Shown here: positions 44,261 through 53,327 of the stretch, one piece after another
How positions within the stretch are numbered: the first letter of the stretch is position 1
How the letters are laid out: every line of letters starts with the position of its first letter
From: Bryobacter aggregatus MPL3
GTDB lineage: Bacteria; Acidobacteriota; Terriglobia; Bryobacterales; Bryobacteraceae
NCBI RefSeq assembly: GCF_000702445.1
Contig: NZ_JNIF01000003.1
Coordinates: 2,914,001 to 2,978,000 of the forward strand
Direction: 5' to 3'
DNA length: 64,000 nt
The notes under the pieces: generated by a model
Seen by the model: only the letters and a program-made list of their open reading frames with translations
What the model was told of the DNA's origin: nothing
Databases searched by the model: none
Translations under genes and position numbers: made by a program

Positions 44261-45178
44261 CTAGACAACGCGCCGTTTGCGGAACTCGTCTACGCTCACT
44301 GCCAGAATGATGATGGCGCCGATGATTGCCTGCTGCCAGTACGGAGAAATGCCCTGCAGGTCGCTTCCGTTGGAAAGCAAACCCATGATGAAGGCGCCGA
44401 CAAGGGTGCCAAGCACACTGCCCTCCCCGCCGCGCAGGCTGCCGCCGCCGATGACCACTGCGGCAATGGCCTGGAGTTCATAGCCCTGTCCGGCTGTGGG
44501 TTGGCCGGTCATCAGGCGAGAGGCTTCAATCATGCCCGCCAGGCCGGTGAGTGCGCCGCCAATGGCGTAGACACAGGTGACGTGGAAGGCCACTGGAATG
44601 CCTGCGTAGAATGCGGCGTCGGGATTGCTGCCAATTGCAAAACTGTAGCGGCCGAGTTTGGTGTGTTCGAGGATAAAGTGCACAATGGCCGCGCAAGCCA
44701 TCAGTACCCAGAGAACAAACGGTACTCCGAGGACCGTGCCCTCTCCGAGAAAGCTGAAAGCGGGGGGAATATCATGTACAGGCAAGCCGTTCGAGATGAC
44801 AAGCGTCAAGCCGCGGATGATGCCCAATGTGCCCAAGGTCACGATAAACGAATTGATCTTGAGGCGCGTGGTGAGATAGCCGTTGAGGAAACCCCAGAAT
44901 GCGCCTGTCGCGATGCCGACGAGGATGCCAATCGCGATGGGCTGGCCTTTTGCCATCGCCATGGTGCCGAGCAAACCACCCATGGCCAGGATGGAGCCGA
45001 CACTGAGATCGATTCCACCGGTGATGATGATCATGGTCATCCCCAGCGCCATGATGTTGATCACGGCTGTCTGGCGGATGACGCTCGATAGATTTGTCTC
45101 GCTGAGAAAATTAGGGACAAAGCAGAGAGTGATAAATAAAACAATGAGGGTTCCAAACGGGAGCAGCCGTTGAATCAT
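44261..45178 (-). CDS. Ribose/pentose-type ABC transporter permease
   Basis: 305 residues with about nine hydrophobic segments, of the RbsC/XylH/AraH family. Typical motifs are GMTMIIITGGIDLSVGSILA near the N-terminus, the conserved GRYSFAIGSNPDAAFYAGIPV loop, and VIGGGSLRGGEGSVLGTLVGA. It starts within the ATPase stop (ATGA). The substrate is a sugar, probably a pentose or nucleoside given deoC downstream, but this is inferred. No binding-protein gene is adjacent. Confidence 0.92.
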   Translation of the reverse strand: MIQRLLPFGTLIVLFITLCFVPNFLSETNLSSVIRQTAVINIMALGMTMIIITGGIDLSVGSILAMGGLLGTMAMAKGQPIAIGILVGIATGAFWGFLNGYLTTRLKINSFIVTLGTLGIIRGLTLVISNGLPVHDIPPAFSFLGEGTVLGVPFVLWVLMACAAIVHFILEHTKLGRYSFAIGSNPDAAFYAGIPVAFHVTCVYAIGGALTGLAGMIEASRLMTGQPTAGQGYELQAIAAVVIGGGSLRGGEGSVLGTLVGAFIMGLLSNGSDLQGISPYWQQAIIGAIIILAVSVDEFRKRRVV

Positions 45179-46665
45179 ACCTTCGCCTCTTCCTCGAACG
45201 CGGCCAGTGCCATGATCTCTTCCTGTGTCGTTTTGCCGGGGAGTTCTCCGGTGATCTTTCCTTGCCGCATGACCAGAATCCGATCGGCTACCTGAATCAA
45301 TTCGGGGAGTTCACTCGATACCATCAGCACTGCGGCGCCTTGCCGCGCTAACTCGTCCATCGTCTCAAACACTTCCGTTTTCGCTCCCACATCGATGCCG
45401 CGTGTGGGCTCATCGAACAGAAAGACCCGGGCGCCTTGGGCCACCCACTTGGCGATCACAATCTTCTGCTGGTTCCCACCGCTCAGCCGCACGCTCTTCT
45501 GCCCGGGCCCGTCGGTCTTAATCCGCAATTTTTCAATGTACTTCTGTTCGGTTTCGCGCAGCGCCGCTTTGTTCAGGATGCCCATCGGGGCATGCGCTCC
45601 GACGCTGGCCAGCGTAAGGTTCCAACCAACGGGAAGCTGGGTAGCCAAGCCCGTTCGTTGCCGGTCTTCAGGAATCAATGCAATGCCCGCCTTGACGGCA
45701 TCGCGTGGCGAACGCAGGCTCAATACTTTCCCGCCGACGCTCACCGTTCCACTTTCGAATCGATCGATGCCAAAGATGGCCCGGCAAAGCTCCGTCCGCC
45801 CTGCGCCCATCAATCCGGCCAATCCCACGATCTCTCCCGCGCGCACTGTCAGAGAGAGATCACGTAGAATTTCTCCTCGCCGCAGTCCTTCCACCCGCAA
45901 CAGTTCTGTACCGGGCGGCAGTGCTTCTCGCGAATACATCGCTCCCAGATCCCTTCCCACCATGTGCTGGATCAATTGTGCACGGCTCAAGTCGCACATG
46001 TCGCAAGAATGTACGGTTGCACCATCCCGCAAGACCGTGACCCGATCGCCCAGTGTCCGAAGCTCTTCCAGGCGATGCGTGATATAAATCACACCGGCGC
46101 CTTTCTGTTTTAGCTTTTGTACGATTTCGAAGACTGCTTTGGTTTCTCCCTCGCTCAAGCTGGAGGTGGGTTCGTCAAAGATCAGGAGGGAAGTGCCATT
46201 GGCGATGGCGCGGCAGATCTCAACCAGTTGCCGTCCGGCTGGGCTGAGTTTTTCTACTTTCCAGTTGGCTTGGAGCGGGAATCCATGTTGCTCAATCAAC
46301 TGGCTGGCTCGCTCCATCATGGCGGCCCGCTTGACAATACCAAAGCCGCCCATTTCCTCACGGCCAAGGAAAATATTCTCGCCGACGCTCAAATGCGGCG
46401 CGAGCAGGCTTTCCTGGTGCACCATGGCGATTCCGCTGGCGGCCGACTCCTTGGGATTGAGGAAATCCACCTTCTGCCCGCGAAACAGCATCTCCCCACC
46501 ATCGAGGCGCTGCATTCCGGCGACGATCTTCATCATCGTGCTTTTGCCGGCGCCGTTCTCCCCCATCAGCAAATGAACTTCCCCCGCGCGCACAGCGAGG
46601 TTGCCGTTTCGAAGTGCTGTCACGCCCCCAAAGCGTTTCTGCACCGATTTCATTTCCAATAGCAT
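45175..46665 (-). CDS. Ribose/pentose-type ABC transporter ATPase (double domain)
   Basis: About 496 residues from the ATG at 46665 (MLLEMKSVQKRFGG). Two fused ATPase domains are present. The first has GENGAGKSTMMK and a degenerate signature LSPAGRQ with LLIFDEPTSSL. The second has the degenerate P-loop GLMGAGRTEL and LSGGNQQKIVIAKW with VFLFDEPTRGIDVG. This pattern is the RbsA/MglA family of sugar importers. It leads the operon with permease, deoC, phosphatase and lysA. The 259 bases before it contain no gene I can support. Confidence 0.93.
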   Translation of the reverse strand: MLLEMKSVQKRFGGVTALRNGNLAVRAGEVHLLMGENGAGKSTMMKIVAGMQRLDGGEMLFRGQKVDFLNPKESAASGIAMVHQESLLAPHLSVGENIFLGREEMGGFGIVKRAAMMERASQLIEQHGFPLQANWKVEKLSPAGRQLVEICRAIANGTSLLIFDEPTSSLSEGETKAVFEIVQKLKQKGAGVIYITHRLEELRTLGDRVTVLRDGATVHSCDMCDLSRAQLIQHMVGRDLGAMYSREALPPGTELLRVEGLRRGEILRDLSLTVRAGEIVGLAGLMGAGRTELCRAIFGIDRFESGTVSVGGKVLSLRSPRDAVKAGIALIPEDRQRTGLATQLPVGWNLTLASVGAHAPMGILNKAALRETEQKYIEKLRIKTDGPGQKSVRLSGGNQQKIVIAKWVAQGARVFLFDEPTRGIDVGAKTEVFETMDELARQGAAVLMVSSELPELIQVADRILVMRQGKITGELPGKTTQEEIMALAAFEEEAKV

Positions 46666-46924
46666 CGAAACTACACAGTCTATCGAACCTCTCCCCATAT
46701 GACACTTTTCATTGCCCAAGCTGACATCCGCGTAGCGCCCGAGCCGGCCTTGTCATTCCGATTCCAATTTCGAGACTCTGTGGTGTGGAGTGGTGAGGGA
46801 ACCATCCTTCGGTCCGGCCGCAACTGCGTGGATTGTTTCACTTCCGGCACAGAATCACCCGGGCCTGCTGCCAGTCACTCCCTGTAGTCCTGCTACGATT
46901 CCTATACCGGATCTCACATACCCA

Positions 46925-47404
46925 GTGCGCCTGTCCATCCGCATCGCCGGACAAATTCGCCGCTCCGTCTTCCATGAAGGCTGGCACGGACCCGCTATCT
47001 ATGAGGTGCTCCATGGCCTGGATGCTTCAAAATCCGGAGCGAAGACGCCGATTGCCAGCCATTCGATCTGGCAATTGATCCAGCACATGCGCGCATGGCA
47101 TGAGGCGGTGCTCGACGCTCTCCAAGGCAAACCTCTCCCATCGAATGAAGAAGCAGAGCGTCTGGGTTGGGAGCCGATTCCCGATCTTTCGGAAGCTTGT
47201 TGGCAGATGGAACTCCGGCGCTTTCGCGATTGCAGTGAACGGCTCATCCAGCGCACCGCAACCCTCGAAGATAAAAAAATTAATGAGCAAGTGCCAGGAC
47301 GGGCCTACGACATCGGCCACATGCTCCTGGGGGTGGCGAGCCACAACACGTATCATTGCGGCCAGATCGTTCTTCTGCACCGCTACCTTTACCTGCACAA
47401 GTGA
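46925..47404 (+). CDS. DinB-family protein
   Basis: About 159 residues from a GTG at 46925. The frame is open back to 46790, but that upstream part is Pro/Ser-rich and does not fit the family. The four-helix DinB fold is indicated by SHSIWQLIQHMRAWHEAVLDAL and ASHNTYHCGQIVLLHRYL, which hold the three metal-binding histidines. Members bind divalent metal and some are thiol transferases or DNA-damage induced; the reaction here is unknown. It precedes the FAD oxidoreductase by 23 bases. Confidence 0.8.
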   Translation: MRLSIRIAGQIRRSVFHEGWHGPAIYEVLHGLDASKSGAKTPIASHSIWQLIQHMRAWHEAVLDALQGKPLPSNEEAERLGWEPIPDLSEACWQMELRRFRDCSERLIQRTATLEDKKINEQVPGRAYDIGHMLLGVASHNTYHCGQIVLLHRYLYLHK

Positions 47405-47427
47405 CTCGGTGAGGTCAGGAGAACCAA

Positions 47428-49359
47428 ATGAGACAACCGCTCTCACGTCGAACGTTCATACGGAGTGCAGGCACTTTGCCCTCACTGCACGCCGCGCTTG
47501 CTGCACCCTCCAGCCAGCAGGCGGATGTGGTGATCTACGGCGCAACGCCCGGTGGAATTGGTGCAGCGGTGAGTGCTGCGCGTCTGGGGCGCTCGGTGAT
47601 TCTTTGTGAGTATGAGGATCACATCGGCGGGATTGTCTCGAATGGCTTGACCAATGCCGATATCGGAAAGCGGCAGGCCGTCGGTGGGTTGTTCTACGAG
47701 TTCACGCGGCGCGTGGTCAAACGCTATGAAGAGCAGGACAGAAACGATCCAGCAAAGCCGAACCTGAAGCTTTGCCGCGATGGGTATTGGTATGAAGCGA
47801 GTGCCGCCGAACAGATCTTTCATCAAATGATCGAGGGCGAAGCTCCGCGTATCCGATTGCTGCTGCGCCACGAACTGGTGGCGGCGCAAGTTGATCGCAA
47901 TCAGCTCACGCGCATCACATTGGAGAGCCGCCAAGATCCAGGGACCCGGATTGATTTGCGCGCGCCCGTATTCATCGATGCGACCTATGAGGGCGATCTC
48001 GCCGCAATGGCGAAGGTGCCCTTTCGCATCGGGCGCGAAAGTCGCAGCGAGTATCAGGAAGCGCACGCGGGCCGAATCTATATGCGCTTCCGCGACACTG
48101 CATTGCTACCCGGTTCCACTGGCGAAGCCGACCAGGCGACTCAGGCTTTTTGCTTCCGCTTTCATGTCACGAACGATCCGGCCAAGCGTATCCCTATCGA
48201 GAAGCCCAATGGCTACCAGCGTGCCGATTACGCTTTGACCCTTGAAGATCTCCGCGCCGGCAAAATTCAGCGCTTCCGCGATGTCATCCAGGTCTATCCG
48301 ATGCCGAATGGCCGCTTTGAATTGAATAGCGATCACGCACATCCCGATACGGGAATTCCCCGTGAATCGCTGGATCTAGCTGAGGAGTGTTGGGCTTGGC
48401 CAACGAGTTCGCCTGCGGCCCGGCGCAAAATCTACGAGCGCTACCGTACGCACAATGTTGGCTTGATCTGGTTTTTACAAAACGACCCGGAAGTGCCGGA
48501 GACTGTTCGCCAGGATGCTCTCCAATATGGCTGGCACAAGGAAGAATGGCCTTCCAATCAGCATATTCCGCGGCAGGTCTATGTCCGGCAAGGCCGCCGG
48601 ATTTTGGGCGATGCCATTCTGACGGAGCGCGACGCCGATGTCGATCCCAAGCTGCAACGCACCCGTGTCCAGCCAACCTCCATTGCAGTGATTGAATGGG
48701 CCTTTGATCCGCATGGACATCATAAATACGATCCGGCTCACCCCGGTGTTCGAGAGGGATATATCTTCGTCGAGCATGAACCTTTTCAGGTTCCCTATGG
48801 AGTGGTAGTGCCGCAGAAGATCGATGGTTTGCTGGTGCCTGTGGCCTGTTCCTGCAGCCACGTCGCCTACAATGCGTTGCGCATGGAGCCTGTTTTCATT
48901 GCCCTAGGCGAGGCTTGCGGCATTGCGGCTCATCTTGCGATCGACCGCAAAGTTCCCCTCCGGCGTGTGCCGGTCGATGCGTTGCAGACCTTGCTCGTTG
49001 AACGGCGGGGTGTGATCACCTTTTATGGGGATCTCCACTTTCAGGATCCGGCCTTTGCAGCATTCCAGTGGCTGGGCGCACGCGGTCTCAATCCTGGCTA
49101 CGAGGCAAGCAAAGAGGAGAAACTCACTCAGCGCAACGCTGCCGAAAAACTAGCAAGAGTACTGTCCTTTGCCGGAAAAACATGGCAAATTCCGGCCTCT
49201 GCGACAGACCGTCCACTCAGCACTTCGGTTCTCACCGCTTGGCTTCAAAACGCAGGATACCTACGGCAATCGCAGCGAGCGGCTAGCGAGATGCTAGACC
49301 TCGCGCAATTCGCTGCGATCGTCTATGAATCGATCGCGCCTCTTAACGGCCAGAAGTAG
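47428..49359 (+). CDS. Exported FAD-dependent oxidoreductase
   Basis: 643 residues. A twin-arginine leader (LSRRTFIRSAGTL) is followed by the FAD-binding dinucleotide motif VVIYGATPGGIGAAVSAARLG, with the ribose-binding acid in LCEYEDHIGG. VPVACSCSHVAYNALRMEP and LGEACGIAAHLA form the C-terminal FAD region typical of the FAD_oxidored family. Homologues occur widely in Acidobacteria, Planctomycetes and Bacteroidetes with unknown substrates, probably carbohydrate derived. The last 100 residues look like an extra helical domain. Confidence 0.87.
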   Translation: MRQPLSRRTFIRSAGTLPSLHAALAAPSSQQADVVIYGATPGGIGAAVSAARLGRSVILCEYEDHIGGIVSNGLTNADIGKRQAVGGLFYEFTRRVVKRYEEQDRNDPAKPNLKLCRDGYWYEASAAEQIFHQMIEGEAPRIRLLLRHELVAAQVDRNQLTRITLESRQDPGTRIDLRAPVFIDATYEGDLAAMAKVPFRIGRESRSEYQEAHAGRIYMRFRDTALLPGSTGEADQATQAFCFRFHVTNDPAKRIPIEKPNGYQRADYALTLEDLRAGKIQRFRDVIQVYPMPNGRFELNSDHAHPDTGIPRESLDLAEECWAWPTSSPAARRKIYERYRTHNVGLIWFLQNDPEVPETVRQDALQYGWHKEEWPSNQHIPRQVYVRQGRRILGDAILTERDADVDPKLQRTRVQPTSIAVIEWAFDPHGHHKYDPAHPGVREGYIFVEHEPFQVPYGVVVPQKIDGLLVPVACSCSHVAYNALRMEPVFIALGEACGIAAHLAIDRKVPLRRVPVDALQTLLVERRGVITFYGDLHFQDPAFAAFQWLGARGLNPGYEASKEEKLTQRNAAEKLARVLSFAGKTWQIPASATDRPLSTSVLTAWLQNAGYLRQSQRAASEMLDLAQFAAIVYESIAPLNGQK

Positions 49360-49361
49360 CT

Positions 49362-49496
49362 TTAACGGCCCTTCTTCTTGTTCCGCCCTCGAGATTCATT
49401 CGATCCGATGGTATCGGCTGGCTTGGCTGCTTTCAGATCGCTGTGGATCGCTTTTTCAACCTTCGCTTTGCCTTTGGTGGTAGTAGTGGCTTTCAT
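49362..49496 (-). CDS. Small basic protein, unknown
   Basis: 44 residues from the ATG at 49496 to the TAA at 49362: KATTTTKGKAKVEK near the start and ESRGRNKKKGR at the end. The same frame is open upstream and reads sensibly for about 25 more residues (DDSRFLPRDPNSLSKQ) but without a usual start codon. The N-terminus is therefore unclear. It is tail-to-tail with the FAD oxidoreductase, two bases apart. Composition suggests a disordered nucleic-acid-binding or small stress-type protein, which is speculative. Confidence 0.45.
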   Translation of the reverse strand: MKATTTTKGKAKVEKAIHSDLKAAKPADTIGSNESRGRNKKKGR

Positions 49497-49607
49497 ACCG
49501 AGAAGATGCTTCTCCTGCCCGTTTTGTTTCGAGAGGGAGTTCGGATCGCGCGGCAGGAAGCGGGAATCGTCGTGATAACATGACTGAGTCGTTCTTGAAC
49601 GACATTC

Positions 49608-52600
49608 ATGCTGCGGCAATTTCTTTGTTGTATTCTGTGCGCGGTCCCGGGTTTTGCCCAGGCGGGCCGTTCGGAACTCTTCGGTGCGATCCAAGACCCT
49701 GCTGGCCTTCCGATTGCGAAGGCACTGGTCGAAGTGGAAGATCAGGCCACCGCGACCCGATCCTCCACACGCACCGATGAGCGCGGCGAGTATCATTTGC
49801 TGGGTTTGGCTGCGGGGCAATATCTCCTGAAGGTGGAGCAACCAGGTTTTCGGCGCTACCGCCAGACCGGAATTCGTTTGCGACTCGCGGACCGGACTCT
49901 GCTAAATGTCACGCTCGAAGTGGGGCAGCCCTCCCAGTCCATCGAAATCACGGCTGCGGCGCCGCTGCTGCAAACTGCAAGCGGTGAGCTGAGCTTTCAT
50001 ATGGACGAGGGTAAAATTCTCACTCTTCCGCTGGATGGCCGCAACTTCATTCCTCTCGTTACGCTGGCGCCGGGGGTGGCGCTGCCCAACGGCCAATTCC
50101 TTCCCCGCATCAATGGCAGCCGGCCGCGCACGAACGAATACATTTACGACGGTATCAGTGTCCTGCAACCGGAGCCTGGACAAGTGGTCTACTACCCGAT
50201 CATTGACGGCATGGCGGAGTTCAAGCTGAACATCAATGCTTACTCGCCGGAGTACGGCCGCTCCAATGGCGGCACCGTGATGGTGATTGGCAAATCCGGA
50301 TCAAATCAATTCCACGGCAGCGCCTTCGAATTCTTTCGCAACGAGGCGCTGAATGCGCGGAACCTGTTTGCCCAATCAGGACCGAAACCACAGTTCCGCC
50401 GCAATCAATACGGAGTCACCTTAGGTGGCCCCATCGAGAAGAACAAGACCTTTTTCTTTGCCGATTGGCAAGGGACCAGGCTGCGCACCGGCATCACACG
50501 TTTCAGTGTCGTCCCGACGCTCACGCAACGTCAGGGTGTCTTCACGCAGGCGATCTTTGATCCGCTCAGTTCGCCTCGCGTGCAGTTTCCCAACAATACA
50601 ATCCCGGCAAGCCGTATCGATCCGATCGCGGCGCAACTGCTCCAGCACTATCCACTGCCGAATGTCACGGGTGCGAATAACTTTGTCCGTACCGCGACCG
50701 AGCCGGACAATCAGGATCAAGCCGACTTCCGCATCGATCGCTACTTTGGCGAAAAGCACCGTGTCTTTGCGCGCTATACCTTCTTCCGTGACGATGACAA
50801 CCCGGTCACTCCGCTCCCGGATGGCAGCGGCACTCTCAGCTCAGGGGTCATTGGACATGCGGTGACGCGCGGGGATGCACTTGTGGGCGATTACAATTGG
50901 GTACTTTCTCCAAACATTCTGAATCAATTCCGTTTCGGCTATTCGCGGCGCGCTTTAGATCAGACCTCCCTCCAGAATGGGGGCGTTACCATTCCCGGAC
51001 TTCCCGCGAATTCCTTCAGTTCGGTACTGCCCATTTTCAGTGTTGCCGGCTTCCAGCAACTGGGGCCCACGACGGCAGCGAACTCGAAGTTCAGCACCTC
51101 CGTGACTGAGTTTCTCGATACGGTCAGCGTGGTTCGCGGGCGGCACACAATCAAGTTCGGGGCGGACATTCGCCGCGAGGCGCTGAGCGTGCTCAACCCT
51201 CCGAACCCAACAGGCTCTTTTGGGTTCTCGACAACCGGCACCAACAGTTCCGCTGTGACAGGAAGCGGCAACGCACTGGCTTCGCTCCTGCTGGGGCAAG
51301 TGAATGCCTTTAGCATTGATATCCAGAAAAATGTGATCGAGCCGCGTGCGCACATTGCAGAGTTCTTTATTGGCGATGACTGGAAGGTCTCTCCCCGCCT
51401 CACACTGAACATCGGCACACGTTACACGCTCAACTTTCCTTCGACGGAGCGAAATAATCAAGGGGCCGTGTTCAACCTGAATACGCAGCTTCTCGAGTTT
51501 CCTCACACCGCACGCAATCTGGAGTATTGCAACTTCGGTCCGCGTGTCGGGCTCGCGTATCGGATGGGCAACCATTGGACGGTCCGCTCCGGTTACGGCA
51601 TGGTTTTCTCTGAGCAAAGTGGAATCACGACGCCGTTTACGATTCCCCAGTTTCCCTTTGTGCAAACGCTTGGGCAGCAGTCTCCAGATAACCTCAACGC
51701 CGCCTTTGCGCTCTCGAGTGGCCCTACGGTTCAAGTGACTGCTCCCAATCCCAACTCCGGTCTTGGGCAGGGTGTCTTTGGGGTTGATCGGACAAATGGC
51801 TCCGGCTATTCGCAGCAGTGGAATTTCACTGTCCAGAGAACGATCGGCAAAAACTGGAATGTCGAAGCTGCCTATCTCGGTTCCAAAAACACGCGGCTTG
51901 GCATTCCGGATGCGAACATCAACCAACTCCCCTCGCAGTATCTTTCGATGGGCACCGCGCTTTTGACTCGTGTGACGAATCCCTACTTCGGACAGATTCC
52001 GGCCTCGTCCTCACTCGGCGCTGCCACCCTGGCCCAGCAACAACTGCTGCGACCCTATCCGCGCTTCACCAACGTGGCGCTCTTTCGTGACAATGTCGGC
52101 AACTCGAGCTATCACGCCGCATCGATCAAGCTGGAAAAGCGGCTTTCTCGAGGACTCACGCTCAATGCCGTCTATACCTACTCGAAACTGATTGACGACG
52201 CCTCGAGCGTGTTTTCGCAAACCATCTTCACCGGCCCTGTGCTTGGCAACACGGGGGCGGCGGATGCCTACAATCGCCATCTCGAAAAAGATCTGTCGAG
52301 CGGTGATATCCCGCGAGTCTTCGCCATGGGCTGGGTCTATGAAATTCCGAAAGTGTGGAAGATTTCCGGCTGGCAGATTGCAGGGCTGCTGCGGATCCAA
52401 TCCGGCGACACCGTCGCGGTCACACAGGCGACGAACAATAATTCGAGTCTTGGTTTTGCGGTCCAGCGTCCGAATCGCACCCGCAATCCGAATGAGTTGG
52501 ACGGACGGAGTGTTGCGCGCTATTTCGACACTTCTGCGTTTGTGAGTGTGCCGCAATTTGTGATCGGCAACTCCTCTCGCAACCCCGTGCGGGGCCCCGG

Positions 52601-52805
52601 TCTCCAGAACGCCGATCTGATGCTCGGGAAAACTTTCCGCTTTCGGGAACAACTCCAACTGGAACTGCGCGCGGAAGCGTTCAACGTATCGAATACTCCT
52701 CCCTTGAATGATCCCAATGGCAGTTTCGGCAGCGCCGCCTTTGGCTCCATCACGAGCGCCGGCAATCCGCGTGTCTTTGAGTTTGTGGCGAAGATCCGCT
52801 TTTAA
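49608..52805 (+). CDS. TonB-dependent receptor, Oar-like, with carboxypeptidase-regulatory N-terminus
   Basis: 1065 residues. A Sec signal (MLRQFLCCILCAVPGFAQA) is followed by a carboxypeptidase-regulatory-like domain (about 25-110, GAIQDPAGLPIAKALVEVED). A plug domain comes next (about 120-230, ending EFKLNINAYSPEYGRSNGGTV), then a long outer-membrane barrel ending in aromatic FEFVAKIRF, the usual last-strand signature. This Oar/SusC-like class is strongly expanded in Solibacter-type acidobacteria. The substrate is unknown. The following three plus-strand genes, with the small molybdopterin-fold protein 28 bases on, suggest metal-related uptake. Confidence 0.93.
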   Translation: MLRQFLCCILCAVPGFAQAGRSELFGAIQDPAGLPIAKALVEVEDQATATRSSTRTDERGEYHLLGLAAGQYLLKVEQPGFRRYRQTGIRLRLADRTLLNVTLEVGQPSQSIEITAAAPLLQTASGELSFHMDEGKILTLPLDGRNFIPLVTLAPGVALPNGQFLPRINGSRPRTNEYIYDGISVLQPEPGQVVYYPIIDGMAEFKLNINAYSPEYGRSNGGTVMVIGKSGSNQFHGSAFEFFRNEALNARNLFAQSGPKPQFRRNQYGVTLGGPIEKNKTFFFADWQGTRLRTGITRFSVVPTLTQRQGVFTQAIFDPLSSPRVQFPNNTIPASRIDPIAAQLLQHYPLPNVTGANNFVRTATEPDNQDQADFRIDRYFGEKHRVFARYTFFRDDDNPVTPLPDGSGTLSSGVIGHAVTRGDALVGDYNWVLSPNILNQFRFGYSRRALDQTSLQNGGVTIPGLPANSFSSVLPIFSVAGFQQLGPTTAANSKFSTSVTEFLDTVSVVRGRHTIKFGADIRREALSVLNPPNPTGSFGFSTTGTNSSAVTGSGNALASLLLGQVNAFSIDIQKNVIEPRAHIAEFFIGDDWKVSPRLTLNIGTRYTLNFPSTERNNQGAVFNLNTQLLEFPHTARNLEYCNFGPRVGLAYRMGNHWTVRSGYGMVFSEQSGITTPFTIPQFPFVQTLGQQSPDNLNAAFALSSGPTVQVTAPNPNSGLGQGVFGVDRTNGSGYSQQWNFTVQRTIGKNWNVEAAYLGSKNTRLGIPDANINQLPSQYLSMGTALLTRVTNPYFGQIPASSSLGAATLAQQQLLRPYPRFTNVALFRDNVGNSSYHAASIKLEKRLSRGLTLNAVYTYSKLIDDASSVFSQTIFTGPVLGNTGAADAYNRHLEKDLSSGDIPRVFAMGWVYEIPKVWKISGWQIAGLLRIQSGDTVAVTQATNNNSSLGFAVQRPNRTRNPNELDGRSVARYFDTSAFVSVPQFVIGNSSRNPVRGPGLQNADLMLGKTFRFREQLQLELRAEAFNVSNTPPLNDPNGSFGSAAFGSITSAGNPRVFEFVAKIRF

Positions 52806-52833
52806 TCAGGAGTTAAACTAGAAAGACAGTGTC

Positions 52834-53322
52834 ATGAATACAAGACGTAGCTTTGTTTGCGCTCTGCTGCTGGCCTGCGGCCTTTCTGCCCAGGAGGCCC
52901 CACCCACAGTCCAGGTCAGCGGTGCTGTCCCGCAGCCTCTGACACTATCCGCCGAGGACTTGGCGAAGATGCCGCGCGCAGCAGTCAAGACCAATAGCAG
53001 TGGAATGGAAACCGCCTACGAAGGGGTTTGGCTTCATGAAGTGTTGAAGAAAGCCGGAGTGCCGCAAGGCGCACAGCTCCGCGGCAAAGCGCTGACCACC
53101 TATGTTTTGGCTGAGGCGCAGGATGGCTATCAGGTTGTCTTCTCGATTGGCGAACTGGATCCAGCCTTTATTGACAATGAGATCCTGCTCGCCGACACGG
53201 CAAACGGCAAACCACTTTTCGGCGCACAGGGACGTTTTCGTCTGGTGGTGCCGAAAGACAAGCCTGGCGCACGTTCGGTGCGTATGTTGACCAAGCTGGA
53301 AGTCGTGCAACTGCGAAAATAG
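52834..53322 (+). CDS. Small exported molybdopterin-oxidoreductase-fold protein
   Basis: 162 residues. A Sec signal (MNTRRSFVCALLLACGLSAQ) precedes one domain resembling the sulfite-oxidase-type molybdopterin-binding fold: VQVSGAVPQPLTLSAEDLAKMP, YEGVWLHEVLKKAGV, AQDGYQVVFSIGELDP and GRFRLVVPKDKPGARSVR. The mature part has no cysteine, so the Mo-ligating thiolate of true enzymes is missing. It is more likely a binding protein than an oxidase. It is followed after five bases by an HTH regulator with a binding-protein-like domain. Confidence 0.85.
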   Translation: MNTRRSFVCALLLACGLSAQEAPPTVQVSGAVPQPLTLSAEDLAKMPRAAVKTNSSGMETAYEGVWLHEVLKKAGVPQGAQLRGKALTTYVLAEAQDGYQVVFSIGELDPAFIDNEILLADTANGKPLFGAQGRFRLVVPKDKPGARSVRMLTKLEVVQLRK

Positions 53323-53327
53323 CGGAT

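Noticed and set aside
46699-46887. Possible 62-residue gene between the sugar ATPase and the DinB-family gene
   Set aside because: No ribosome site, no signal or motif, and low-quality composition; treated as intergenic.
49497-49841. Long N-terminal extension of the small basic protein
   Set aside because: Most of it is the complement of the receptor's signal and N-terminal domain, and its character changes abruptly near 49580.
50955-51926. Minus-strand frame opposite the TonB receptor
   Set aside because: Arg-rich complement with no recognisable features; the receptor barrel is continuous across it.
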